From the NCBI RefSeq assembly GCF_023716465.1, contig NZ_CP092415.1, positions 2,395,501 through 2,459,500 of the forward strand: a stretch of DNA of 64,000 bases, in the 5' to 3' direction. Positions 53,684 to 62,489 of the stretch are shown piece by piece. The DNA comes from Flagellimonas marinaquae. GTDB taxonomy: Bacteria; Bacteroidota; Bacteroidia; Flavobacteriales; Flavobacteriaceae. Within the stretch, counting starts at the first letter, position 1, and each line of letters starts with the position of its first letter. A program made the position numbers and the translations under genes. Under the pieces are notes generated by a model. That model ran no database searches and had not been told where the DNA came from. It saw nothing but the letters and a program-made list of their open reading frames with translations.

Positions 53684-54718
53684 ATGAAACAAATACTATT
53701 TATATTCATCGCATTTTCAGGGCTGTTTTCAGTTTGTGGGCAAGGAAAAGAGAAGGTCTACAAAGCCCCTTCACCCAATTTTATAGATCTGTCGCTACAG
53801 ACGCATAACGACAAATTGCGTTTTGGGGTGCAAGATGAGTATTATTTAAAATCGGATGGCAGTTACGTAAAGCCGAGTGATGCAACGTATGTGGATATCG
53901 ACAAGCGATTCAGTCACAACAATGCCAGTAGACATGCTTTTGCGGAACTTTTAAAGATTAGGTTTAAAGAAGAGATGTTTGCGGCTATGGACACGGATTA
54001 TTTTACAGAGCGAACCAATACGATGTTCGAAAAAGATAAAATGTCCCATACCGCCCAGCAACATACTTTGCTTCTTGCTAATGCGCTCAGCACCAATGAA
54101 CACGCAATGAGCTATTTCTGTAATCAAAAAGAAGATTCGGATTGTACATCGAGATTTCCGCAAGAAGGATATTACAACGAGCCAAGGAACATAAGGCCAT
54201 GGGGTGGGAGGGGAGCCACCGAGTTTCAGCAACTAAGGGCCTACACCTCTTTTGCCAAGAACGATTTACCCGTGATCGTAAAATGGGGAAGTACGTTGCT
54301 CCCAGACAATACACTTAATGGTTACTATGTGACCAGGACCCATCTGGGGAAATATGATTTTAAAGCCGGAGGGTTTTGGTTGATAACACATCAATTTTAC
54401 AATCAAGGATTTTTGTTAAAGTGGTATGGATTGCAGCCTGGCAATTCAGCAGAAAGAAAATTAATGCACCCCAACGGTGCCTCCATATTATTAAAAATGT
54501 CGCCTGAGAAAGCCGAAACCTTTTCGGAAAAAGTACAGCAGATACATTTGGTGTTCAATGTGACCGGAAAGTTGAACGGACTAGAAAGTTATAGGGCAGA
54601 CCAGCTAAAAACCACATTTACATTGAACTCCCCGATAATTGAAATCTATTCGGATGACAGCTTGACCAATAAGGTTGACGAAATTGATATTAATACGATG
54701 GTGACCAAAATCAGATAA
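53684..54718 (+). CDS. Exported protein of unknown family, tandem paralogue 2 of 4
   Basis: The 344-aa protein has a signal peptide (ILFIFIAFSGLFSVCG). Block A is at 28-49 (LQTHNDKLRFGV), block B is AAMDTDYFTERTNTM, block C is TEFQQLRAYTSFAKNDLPVI with KWGS, block D is GKYDFKAGGFWL and block E is IIEIYSDDSLTNKVDEIDI. Four Cys are present, two of them in FCNQKEDSDC. Divergent enough from the others to suggest an old duplication with specialised copies. Confidence 0.85.
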   Translation: MKQILFIFIAFSGLFSVCGQGKEKVYKAPSPNFIDLSLQTHNDKLRFGVQDEYYLKSDGSYVKPSDATYVDIDKRFSHNNASRHAFAELLKIRFKEEMFAAMDTDYFTERTNTMFEKDKMSHTAQQHTLLLANALSTNEHAMSYFCNQKEDSDCTSRFPQEGYYNEPRNIRPWGGRGATEFQQLRAYTSFAKNDLPVIVKWGSTLLPDNTLNGYYVTRTHLGKYDFKAGGFWLITHQFYNQGFLLKWYGLQPGNSAERKLMHPNGASILLKMSPEKAETFSEKVQQIHLVFNVTGKLNGLESYRADQLKTTFTLNSPIIEIYSDDSLTNKVDEIDINTMVTKIR

Positions 54719-54721
54719 CAA

Positions 54722-55900
54722 ATGATGAGAACCAAAAACACACAAACGATTCTATTGATCTTGTTCGGGGCAATGGTCTTTTTGAAGCCTATTTCTGCGA
54801 ATGCCCAATTTTTTAAGAAATTAAAAAAAAGCATAGAGGATAAGGTTGTAGAAACGGCAAACTCCAAAACGGATAAATTTTTAAACGGGGAAAACAATAC
54901 TGCTTCAACCGGCCCTGTTGTAAAATCTCCACCCAAGGTTGGGTCCAACAATCCTGCTGACCAGGCAAAGCCGGTCAATGTAAAAAATACTGGCCAGAAT
55001 CAAGATCAGGAAGTATTGCGGTTCTCGGCCCCATCCAAAGATTTTCGAGATATAGTTATTCAATCCCACAAGGGTTTGCCAAGATATGGAGCGCTACATT
55101 TCAAGAGAAATACACACAAACTGATTACCAATAAGGCCTATAAGGCTATTTTGGAGATGCGGTTTTTAGAGGAAACGTTCAAAGATATGGACCGTGTAAA
55201 GCTTACAAAAAATCAAAACTCAACAGGAGACCTGAGTAAAAGGAATTCGGAATTTGCCCAGAATCAGGTAAGGATCCTGGCAGGGGAAACGCTATCCGAC
55301 GATAAATTGAAAGACTATTTTTGTGATTCCGCAGCAGCATCGCCCTGTAATTTCTATAATCCGTCAGGAGAGCGGATCAACGTTTCCTATTGGGGGGGCA
55401 TGGGTAACAACGAGTTTGCCCAGAACCGCAGTTATACCGGTTTTGTGAAGAATTATTTCGACACTCTAAAAGATTGGAGTAAGACCTTCTATGCCGATGG
55501 CAGCGACGTTGCGTATTATGTGGCAAAGGGTCTGGTGGCCGAAAAATATGATTTTAAAGAAAAAGGCTATTGGATAGGGAATCTATTTTCCATAGGAGGG
55601 GATTTCATACTACATCATTCCAATTTTATACCCTACACCGAGAACGAGAAAGCAATAAGGCACCAACGCAAAAAAATATTCTTGCCCATAGATGCCCAAA
55701 AGGCCAAGAACTACAAATTAATTCCAAGGTCACCGGTTTTTGTGGTGTTCAAGGTTCGGGTAAACCCCAAACCCTATAATATGACCTCTGTAAATTGGGA
55801 ATACGAACTGGAGAGTCCGATCATTGAATTTTACAAAGATGTGGCACTTACCGATAAAATGGGCGAGGTGGATATAAATAGTGCAAACCTTAAACAATAA
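54722..55900 (+). CDS. Exported protein of unknown family, tandem paralogue 3 of 4
   Basis: The 392-aa protein has a signal peptide ending ISANAQ, then a basic/amphipathic stretch QFFKKLKKSIEDKVVE and a Pro/Asn-rich linker up to about residue 95. Block A is at 103-125 (IQSHKGLPRYGAL), block B is KDMDRVKLTK, block C is NEFAQNRSYTGFVKNYFDTL with DWSK, block D is EKYDFKEKGYW and block E is IIEFYKDVALTDKMGEVDI. The QFFKKLK segment is shared with copy 4 but absent from copies 1 and 2. Confidence 0.85.
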   Translation: MMRTKNTQTILLILFGAMVFLKPISANAQFFKKLKKSIEDKVVETANSKTDKFLNGENNTASTGPVVKSPPKVGSNNPADQAKPVNVKNTGQNQDQEVLRFSAPSKDFRDIVIQSHKGLPRYGALHFKRNTHKLITNKAYKAILEMRFLEETFKDMDRVKLTKNQNSTGDLSKRNSEFAQNQVRILAGETLSDDKLKDYFCDSAAASPCNFYNPSGERINVSYWGGMGNNEFAQNRSYTGFVKNYFDTLKDWSKTFYADGSDVAYYVAKGLVAEKYDFKEKGYWIGNLFSIGGDFILHHSNFIPYTENEKAIRHQRKKIFLPIDAQKAKNYKLIPRSPVFVVFKVRVNPKPYNMTSVNWEYELESPIIEFYKDVALTDKMGEVDINSANLKQ

Positions 55901-55905
55901 TCAAA

Positions 55906-57150
55906 ATGGGCAACAATCGGGTATATATGTTGATCATGGCGGGGCTAGTGTTTACCATATCGCCCAAGACCAATGCCCAATTTTTTAAAAAGCTGAAACA
56001 ACAAGCAGAAGAAAAATTGCTCAAAAAGGCAAACAATGGGATAGATGTTGTTTTTACCGAAAATAAGAGTGGCACAAAGACAGCTGGAGACGCTAAAGGT
56101 CCTGTAACGGTCAAAAACGATCAAGATAAATCGGCATCCCCCAAGGCCGTAGAGCAATCAAAAACCACGTATAACGAATCGGATTATTTGGTGTACAAAT
56201 CTCCGGATCCTGCCTTTAAGGATATAGTGATTCAAAAACACAAGGGACTTCCCCGATTTGGGGCGGTGGATTTTTACATGAAGCGGGACAACCCCAAACA
56301 GGTAGATCTTTCAAAGGAGGCGGCGGACAAAAGAAACCTCACGGGCTTGGGCTATACGGGTTTTGCCCATTTGGTACGTATCCATATGTTAAAAGAGCAT
56401 TTTAAGGCGATGGATAAAACGGCCCTTACCCAACAGACCAAAGGAAAGATCATAGAACAAGAGGCGAAATCCAGTCTGGCGCAAAAAGTATTAAAAGAGT
56501 TTGCTTTTGATATGGGTACCGATGCCTTAAAAAGGGAATATTTTATGAACGATTGGAGCGGCGACGGAAAAAGTCCGTTTGTTCGTAAATGGGGCGGTCA
56601 CCAGGCCGATGATTTTACCGAGAACGAAAGGTATGTTTCGTTTGTGGACAAGTATTTGGACACCATTTTAAAATGGAGCGAAGCCTTTTTTTCGAACGGG
56701 ACCGAAGATTTTCAGTTGGTGCATGATATAAAGTTTCACGGGCAATATGATTTTGACAAAGGTGGATTCTGGATTCAATTACCTTTAAGAAGCAAATCGA
56801 TCAAGGTGTCTTCTTTGGATTATTTTTCTGAATTTTTGCCCCAGACACCGTATGGGCAAGAGATTGCCAATAAAACGAGCCAAGTGGAGTATATAAATGG
56901 GTATGTCCTCTTTAAGATAGCCCCGGAAAAGGCCGAGGCCCTGATCAATGATAAAAGCGTACTCCTACAGCTTACCATGAAAGTAAGGTCGGTTTTTAAA
57001 GATTTTCAAACGGACAACCCTTTCGTTTATGGAGCTCGTTACAGCTATCATTTCTTAGAGCCGGCAATGGAGCTGTACTCTAATGCAGAGCTTACCCAGA
57101 AAATTGGGGAAATTGATTTGCAAGACCTAATTTATAAAGGGCCTAACTAA
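55906..57150 (+). CDS. Exported protein of unknown family, tandem paralogue 4 of 4
   Basis: The 414-aa protein has a signal peptide ending KTNAQ, followed by QFFKKLKQQAEEKLLKK and a linker to about residue 95. Block A is at 98-120 (IQKHKGLPRFGAV), block B is KAMDKTALTQQ, block C is DDFTENERYVSFVDKYLDTI with KWSE, block D is GQYDFDKGGFWI and block E is AMELYSNAELTQKIGEIDL. It is the last gene of the operon and converges with the ECF sigma factor gene. Confidence 0.85.
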   Translation: MGNNRVYMLIMAGLVFTISPKTNAQFFKKLKQQAEEKLLKKANNGIDVVFTENKSGTKTAGDAKGPVTVKNDQDKSASPKAVEQSKTTYNESDYLVYKSPDPAFKDIVIQKHKGLPRFGAVDFYMKRDNPKQVDLSKEAADKRNLTGLGYTGFAHLVRIHMLKEHFKAMDKTALTQQTKGKIIEQEAKSSLAQKVLKEFAFDMGTDALKREYFMNDWSGDGKSPFVRKWGGHQADDFTENERYVSFVDKYLDTILKWSEAFFSNGTEDFQLVHDIKFHGQYDFDKGGFWIQLPLRSKSIKVSSLDYFSEFLPQTPYGQEIANKTSQVEYINGYVLFKIAPEKAEALINDKSVLLQLTMKVRSVFKDFQTDNPFVYGARYSYHFLEPAMELYSNAELTQKIGEIDLQDLIYKGPN

Positions 57151-57164
57151 CAGTAGGCCAATTT
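57140..57164 (+). terminator. Weak candidate terminator of the paralogue operon
   Basis: GGCCTA (57140-57145) and TAGGCC (57154-57159) form a 6-bp stem with an 8-nt loop that spans the stop codon, followed by AATTTT. The stem is short and the T-run poor. Confidence 0.3.
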
Positions 57165-57167
57165 TGT

Positions 57168-57740
57168 TCAAAAAAGGAAAGTCTTTACGGTGGCTCGCAT
57201 AAAGGCATAGGCTCGCTTTATCTGGGTTTTTACCGTGTTTACAGATATGCCATTGGCCTCTGCGATCTCAGCATAGCTATGGCCATTGATCACCGAAGCT
57301 TCAAAGATCTTTTTTCTTTTTGGAGGCAAAGATTCCATTAGCCTAGAAAGATTAAGTTCCCGTGGGTCAACTTCCATGGCCGGATGGTCGATTACTTCTG
57401 TTTCTTTTGGAAGATTTTGAAGTAGAGCTCTTTCTTGACTGGTTTTTCGTAAAAAAGTATAGCTCATGTTTTTTACAGCACGCACTGCATACGCTTGGAA
57501 AGATACTTTTAGCGCAATGGATTCATTTTTGTTGATGTAGTATTCAAAAAAATCTTGAACAATGTCGCAGGCAATATTTTTATCCTTAAGAATAGTGTAG
57601 GATGTTATCAGCAACAACTCATAATTTTCTTTGAATTGAAGTTCTATATCCACGTTGTCACTATTCAATTTTTCTTTCACTATTGGGGTTACAGGTATTT
57701 TGAGATTAGAAAAACCTTCATAAAAATAGTAATTGCTCAT
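57168..57740 (-). CDS. ECF-type RNA polymerase sigma factor
   Basis: The 190-aa protein has sigma region 2 (about 40-110, LLITSYTILKDKNIACDIVQ, FFEYYINK) and region 4 (about 130-185, LMESLPPKRKKIFEASVING and HSYAEIAEANGISVNTVKTQ). It is divergent from the FecR-like anti-sigma gene (117-bp gap), and together they form the usual Bacteroidetes ECF/FecR/SusC-STN signalling module for the locus at 59139-63902. Confidence 0.93.
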   Translation of the reverse strand: MSNYYFYEGFSNLKIPVTPIVKEKLNSDNVDIELQFKENYELLLITSYTILKDKNIACDIVQDFFEYYINKNESIALKVSFQAYAVRAVKNMSYTFLRKTSQERALLQNLPKETEVIDHPAMEVDPRELNLSRLMESLPPKRKKIFEASVINGHSYAEIAEANGISVNTVKTQIKRAYAFMRATVKTFLF

Positions 57741-57857
57741 TAAATGTGTAAAAAAATTGTCTTACAACCATGTTTTTTTAGAAAAAAGTTAAAATTTAAC
57801 AAGCAACTGTCACCCTATTGTAACACTGTCCCTACTTATAATTAGAAAAACACAGTT

Positions 57858-59006
57858 GTGGAAAAATCAAGACTAAGACAATTATTGCACCGGATTAAAT
57901 CCTCGGATGTTATTGATCAGGAATTGCTGAAAGACTTGACTCCCGAAGAAAAGGAGTTGGTACAGAAATTACATGCGGAGGGATTGGTGGAAAGTTATTT
58001 GGAGGAAACACATTCGCTCAACATCGATGAAGAATGGACACGATTCCAAAAAAGACTGCAAAAGAAAAATGGAGTACAAACACGGGTAGTGCCCTTGTGG
58101 AAAAATGTTCTAAAGTATGCCGCAGTGGCCATTGTGCTGTTAGGGGCAACAATTATCTTTAAAATAGTTAAATCTCCAGAACTGCCCGAGCAGCCGGTCA
58201 ATGGGGAAGTGGTGACCTTAAAAGGAGCCGATCACGATGTTCGGATTATTGATGAGGACGGCAATGGCCAGATCCGCTCTTCAACCGGGGAGCTCATCGC
58301 CGAACAAAAAGGGAACAGGATCAAGTACGTATCACAGTCCAGTATCAAAAAATTGGAATACAACGAATTAAAGATTCCATATGGACAAGTGTTCGAACTT
58401 GAGTTGTCCGACGGTACCTTGGTTCATCTTAATTCAGGAACGACCATTACATATCCAATAAATTTTATCAAAGGAAAAAATAGAGAGGTATTTATAAAAG
58501 GAGAGGCCTATTTTGATGTAACCTCGGATAAGGCCCATCCGTTTTTGGTGCATTCCGATAAAGTAACCGTGGAAGTATTGGGTACACAGTTTAATGTGAG
58601 TTCGTATCCAGAGAACCCAGAAATACAAACAGTACTTGTTGAAGGGCAGGTGGCCATGAGAAACTCGGAAACCGATGAAGGGGATATGATACTGACCCCC
58701 GGCACCAAGGGGTCTTGGAACAAAACAACACTTTCTTCTCGCATGTCCGAAGTGGATGTAGACCTTTATACAAGTTGGATAGGAGGTGAACTGGTTTTTA
58801 GGGACACTCCTTTTAATGAAATACTCACCATGCTCGAGCGCAGGTACAATGTAAGTATCGAAAACAAAAACACCGATTTAAATAATAAAGTGTTGAACGC
58901 CAGATTCAGTGTGGAGATTGAAACCATAGATGATGTGCTTCGATCAATGAAGAATATACTGGGCTACAATTACCAAATAGATGGCAAAACCATACAAATA
59001 GAATAA
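57858..59006 (+). CDS. FecR-family anti-sigma factor with DUF4974
   Basis: The 382-aa protein starts at GTG 57858. A cytosolic sigma-binding N-terminus (about 1-85) is followed by one TM helix (LKYAAVAIVLLGATIIFKIV), a periplasmic FecR domain (YGQVFELELSDGTLVHLNSG, EAYFDVTSDKAHPFLVHSDK, TVEVLGTQFNVSSYP) and a C-terminal DUF4974 (FRDTPFNEILTMLERRYNVS, LRSMKNILGYNYQIDGKTIQ). It relays the state of the SusC STN domain to the ECF sigma factor. Confidence 0.95.
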   Translation: MEKSRLRQLLHRIKSSDVIDQELLKDLTPEEKELVQKLHAEGLVESYLEETHSLNIDEEWTRFQKRLQKKNGVQTRVVPLWKNVLKYAAVAIVLLGATIIFKIVKSPELPEQPVNGEVVTLKGADHDVRIIDEDGNGQIRSSTGELIAEQKGNRIKYVSQSSIKKLEYNELKIPYGQVFELELSDGTLVHLNSGTTITYPINFIKGKNREVFIKGEAYFDVTSDKAHPFLVHSDKVTVEVLGTQFNVSSYPENPEIQTVLVEGQVAMRNSETDEGDMILTPGTKGSWNKTTLSSRMSEVDVDLYTSWIGGELVFRDTPFNEILTMLERRYNVSIENKNTDLNNKVLNARFSVEIETIDDVLRSMKNILGYNYQIDGKTIQIE

Positions 59007-59064
59007 AAAACACCTGATAGTTCCCGAAGCAAATACGAATTCCTATACAACCATAAGAAACCAG

Positions 59065-59106
59065 GCCAATTAGTCCAACCAGTGTTGGGCCAAAAAACCA
59101 ATTGGC
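59065..59106 (+). promoter_or_regulatory. Structured leader before the STN-SusC gene
   Basis: GCCAATT (59065-59071) pairs with AATTGGC (59100-59106), and inside it CCAAC (59075-59079) pairs with GTTGG (59084-59088) around a 4-nt loop. The nested hairpin ends 32 bp before the susC ATG. It could affect expression of the operon; no T-run follows, so it is not a terminator. Confidence 0.35.
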
Positions 59107-59138
59107 TTTACTAATAACTAACTTCAAACTCAAATAAC

Positions 59139-62100
59139 ATGGAAAAAACCCCAACTAGGATTATTAGGCCAGACCAATCAACGGTCAAAAGGTCCAAGCT
59201 TAATCTGTTAACCTTTTTCTTGGCGCTGAGTCTTTTTCAGCTTCAGGCAAACGATCGGTCATCCGAAGTCCCACTAAATCTGCACATGAAAAATGTGACG
59301 GTGGAACAAGTATTCAAAAAGATAGAATCGTTGACTACCTACCGTTTTTTGTATGAAAGTGGTATTATTTCTTTAGATCAAAAAGTAACCTTAAAGATAG
59401 AGAATGGTGACATTACGGATGTATTGAACACCGTATTTAAAAACACAAAATTGTCCTATGCCATTCAAGGTCGTCAGATAATTGTAAATATAGCTGCGGA
59501 TCCGCCTACGGCTAAAAAAGCGATGCCCAAAGAGGACATTGAGAGCGAACAAAACCAAATCAGTGGGGTTGTTTCCGATAATAATGGAATGCCGTTGCCG
59601 GGAGCAAATGTGGTGGAAAAAGGTACCTCAAACGGAACACAAACCGATTTTGATGGTAAGTTTTCATTGACCGTTGCTCCGGGGGCAGTTTTGGCAGTAA
59701 CCTATTTAGGATTTAAACCGTTGGAAGTGCCGGTAAACGACCAAAGCAACCTTACTATAACCATGGTGGAAGATTCGGAGCAGTTGAGCGAAGTAGTGGT
59801 AGTTGCCTATGGTGAGCAGAACCGTGAAACTTTGACCAGTAATGTTTCGTCGGTTAAGGCAGAGGAAATTGAAAACCTACCGGTAGCTAGCTCAGATCAA
59901 CTTTTGCAAGGGCGTGCTCCCGGAGTATTTGTTTCCACCAACTCGGGCGATCCAGGAGGAGGTGTTTTTGTTAGGGTCCGTGGTTCCTCTTCCATAAGTG
60001 GGTCCAGTGATCCACTCTATGTAGTGGACGGAATTCCAATCCAAAGTGGAAACCTTTCCCAAAACGATGTCGGTGGAGCAACGGTTAGCCCAATTGCAGA
60101 TATAAACCCTGCCGATATTGAATCCATAGATATCTTAAAAGATGCTTCTGCTACTGCAATTTATGGTTCCAGGGCGGCAAACGGAGTGGTACTCATTACT
60201 ACTAAAAAAGGTACGCGGGACAAGGCCGTGGTCAGTATTGGAGTTTATGGAGGTGTACAGAGTTATGTAAAGAAACCATCATTGGTAACAGGCCAACAGT
60301 TCGAAACTCTTATGAATGAGAGTGCCCGTAACAATGGCCGTCCAGAGCCCTATGCCGATCCGGCCAACGCCGTTAATACCAATTGGAACGATTTGGTGGT
60401 GAACGATGGAGCTCCCATTCGAAACATAGATCTTTCCGTGAAAGGAGGAGGAGAAAAAGCAAGATACTTTGTTTCGGCCAACAACTATTCGCAAGAGGGA
60501 TTGATCAAAAACTCTGGTTTTGAGCGTTTCTCAGGAAGGGTGAACATGGATTTTAGGGTAAATTCCAAACTAAATATGGGAACAAGTATGCTATACTCCC
60601 GTTCCAATCGGGATATAGTGCCCAATAGCGACAATATTGCCGGAGCCTTTGCCGGTTCGCACTTTTACCCTTCAAATATGGAGGTGTTGGATGCAGATGG
60701 CAACTATAATCGGATCCCTACCATTGACCACCCTTTGGCAACGATCAACGATGTGGATATCCAAATGGAAACAGGAAGATTTCTAGGTACCGTTTTTGCC
60801 GAATATACCTTTTTGCCCGGGTTGAGGTTAAAATCTTCATTTAGTGCGGATTATACCAATAATAGGGAAACGGAATACCTTAATACCAATACAAATGCGG
60901 GTAGTGCCGTACAGGGAAGTGCAGATTTATATACCCTAGATGATTATAACTGGATTCAGGAAAATGTTTTGAGTTATCAGTTTAATTTGGAAAAAAATGC
61001 ATTTAATATTTTGGTGGGTAATTCCGTTCAAAAGTCGATCAGAAGATATGGTTTTTCGAGTGGGACCGGTTTTCCTACCAACGATTTTAGACAAATAAGC
61101 TCAGCAGCTATTTTAGATGCCAGTTCAGGAAGCACGAGCTATGGATTGGCCTCCATATTTTCGAGGGTCAATTATAATTTTGATCAAAAATATTTGGTCA
61201 CATTAAACTTAAGGGGCGATGCCTCATCTCGATTTGGAAAGGACAATCGTTGGGGAATTTTCCCGGCGGTAGGTTTGGGATGGGTCATATCCAAAGAAAA
61301 ATTTTTACAGGACGTAAAGTTTTTGAACAACCTAAAGTTTATGGTGGGCTACGGTATCACGGGTAACCAAAGTGGAATTACCGATTTTAATTCGGTCGGT
61401 CTTTGGGAAGGAGCTGCATACACCTCTGAGCCAGGCGTACGTCCTCTACAATTGGAAAATCCTTCGCTCAAGTGGGAAACTACAAAGCAGACGGATATCA
61501 GTATGGATATGACCATGTTCGATAACAGAGTCAACTTTACGGCCGGCTATTATTATAAAAAGACCGAAGATCTATTGTTGGAAGTACCTGTGCCAACTAC
61601 ATCCGGATTTGAGTCGGTGATCCAAAATTCGGGAGCGATCCAAAACCAAGGTGTGGAAATAGGTCTGGGTGTGGAAGTATTCCCAACGGATAATGATTTG
61701 ACTTGGTACATCAATGGAAATATTTCCGGGAATAGAAATAAGATTTTAGATCTGGCAGCTCCTTTCAATGTGTACAACAGGGATTTGTTCCGATATGAAG
61801 AAGGTGCACCGATGTATTCCTACTACATGCACAAACAATTGGGCGTAGATCCACAGACAGGTGATGCCATTTTTGAAGATTATGATGGGGATGGGGAGTT
61901 TTCTACCAGCTCCGACCGATATATTGTTGGGGATGCCAACCCGGACTTTTTTGGCGGACTTACCAATACTTTGAAGTACAAGGGAATAGATCTTAGCTTT
62001 TTCTGGCAATTCTCCTACGGAAACGAGCAATTGAACTTTACACGCTTTTTTATGGAACATGGCGGTAGTAGGGGTACCAACTACACGACTTCGCAATTGG

Positions 62101-62441
62101 CCAGATGGCAACAGCCGGGCGATATTACGGATGTACCAAGAATGTCTGCGGCCAATTATGCATCGGATCTTAGACCATCTCGATTTGTGGAAGACGGTTC
62201 CTATTTAAGATTAAAAAACATATCATTGGGTTATACTTTGCCATCTTCGATCACGGAATCTTTAAAAATGTCAACGGCAAGAGTATATGTTTCAGGTCAG
62301 AATATTGTGACCATTACAAATTATTCGGGATTAGATCCGGAAGTGACTGCAACTGCAGATACATCATTGACCCAAGGAGTTGAGTTTTTTACCACTCCTT
62401 CCCCAATGACGATCATGGCAGGTATCAACCTAAGTTTTTAA
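59139..62441 (+). CDS. SusC/RagA-family TonB-linked receptor with STN signalling domain
   Basis: The 1100-aa protein has a signal peptide (LNLLTFFLALSLFQLQA), a secretin/TonB short N-terminal (STN) domain (about 45-118, LHMKNVTVEQVFKKIESLTT, LSYAIQGRQIIVNI), a carboxypeptidase-regulatory-like domain (ISGVVSDNNGMPLPGANVVE), the plug (VVVVAYGEQNRETLTSNVSS, DPLYVVDGIPI, AIYGSRAANGVVLITTKKG), and a barrel ending MAGINLSF. The STN domain is what talks to FecR. It is 132 bp after the anti-sigma gene and pairs with the SusD gene that follows. Confidence 0.96.
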   Translation: MEKTPTRIIRPDQSTVKRSKLNLLTFFLALSLFQLQANDRSSEVPLNLHMKNVTVEQVFKKIESLTTYRFLYESGIISLDQKVTLKIENGDITDVLNTVFKNTKLSYAIQGRQIIVNIAADPPTAKKAMPKEDIESEQNQISGVVSDNNGMPLPGANVVEKGTSNGTQTDFDGKFSLTVAPGAVLAVTYLGFKPLEVPVNDQSNLTITMVEDSEQLSEVVVVAYGEQNRETLTSNVSSVKAEEIENLPVASSDQLLQGRAPGVFVSTNSGDPGGGVFVRVRGSSSISGSSDPLYVVDGIPIQSGNLSQNDVGGATVSPIADINPADIESIDILKDASATAIYGSRAANGVVLITTKKGTRDKAVVSIGVYGGVQSYVKKPSLVTGQQFETLMNESARNNGRPEPYADPANAVNTNWNDLVVNDGAPIRNIDLSVKGGGEKARYFVSANNYSQEGLIKNSGFERFSGRVNMDFRVNSKLNMGTSMLYSRSNRDIVPNSDNIAGAFAGSHFYPSNMEVLDADGNYNRIPTIDHPLATINDVDIQMETGRFLGTVFAEYTFLPGLRLKSSFSADYTNNRETEYLNTNTNAGSAVQGSADLYTLDDYNWIQENVLSYQFNLEKNAFNILVGNSVQKSIRRYGFSSGTGFPTNDFRQISSAAILDASSGSTSYGLASIFSRVNYNFDQKYLVTLNLRGDASSRFGKDNRWGIFPAVGLGWVISKEKFLQDVKFLNNLKFMVGYGITGNQSGITDFNSVGLWEGAAYTSEPGVRPLQLENPSLKWETTKQTDISMDMTMFDNRVNFTAGYYYKKTEDLLLEVPVPTTSGFESVIQNSGAIQNQGVEIGLGVEVFPTDNDLTWYINGNISGNRNKILDLAAPFNVYNRDLFRYEEGAPMYSYYMHKQLGVDPQTGDAIFEDYDGDGEFSTSSDRYIVGDANPDFFGGLTNTLKYKGIDLSFFWQFSYGNEQLNFTRFFMEHGGSRGTNYTTSQLARWQQPGDITDVPRMSAANYASDLRPSRFVEDGSYLRLKNISLGYTLPSSITESLKMSTARVYVSGQNIVTITNYSGLDPEVTATADTSLTQGVEFFTTPSPMTIMAGINLSF

Positions 62442-62489
62442 TTGAAGAACAAAGAAATAGGAGTGAAAAACTTAAAAAAAAATAAACCA

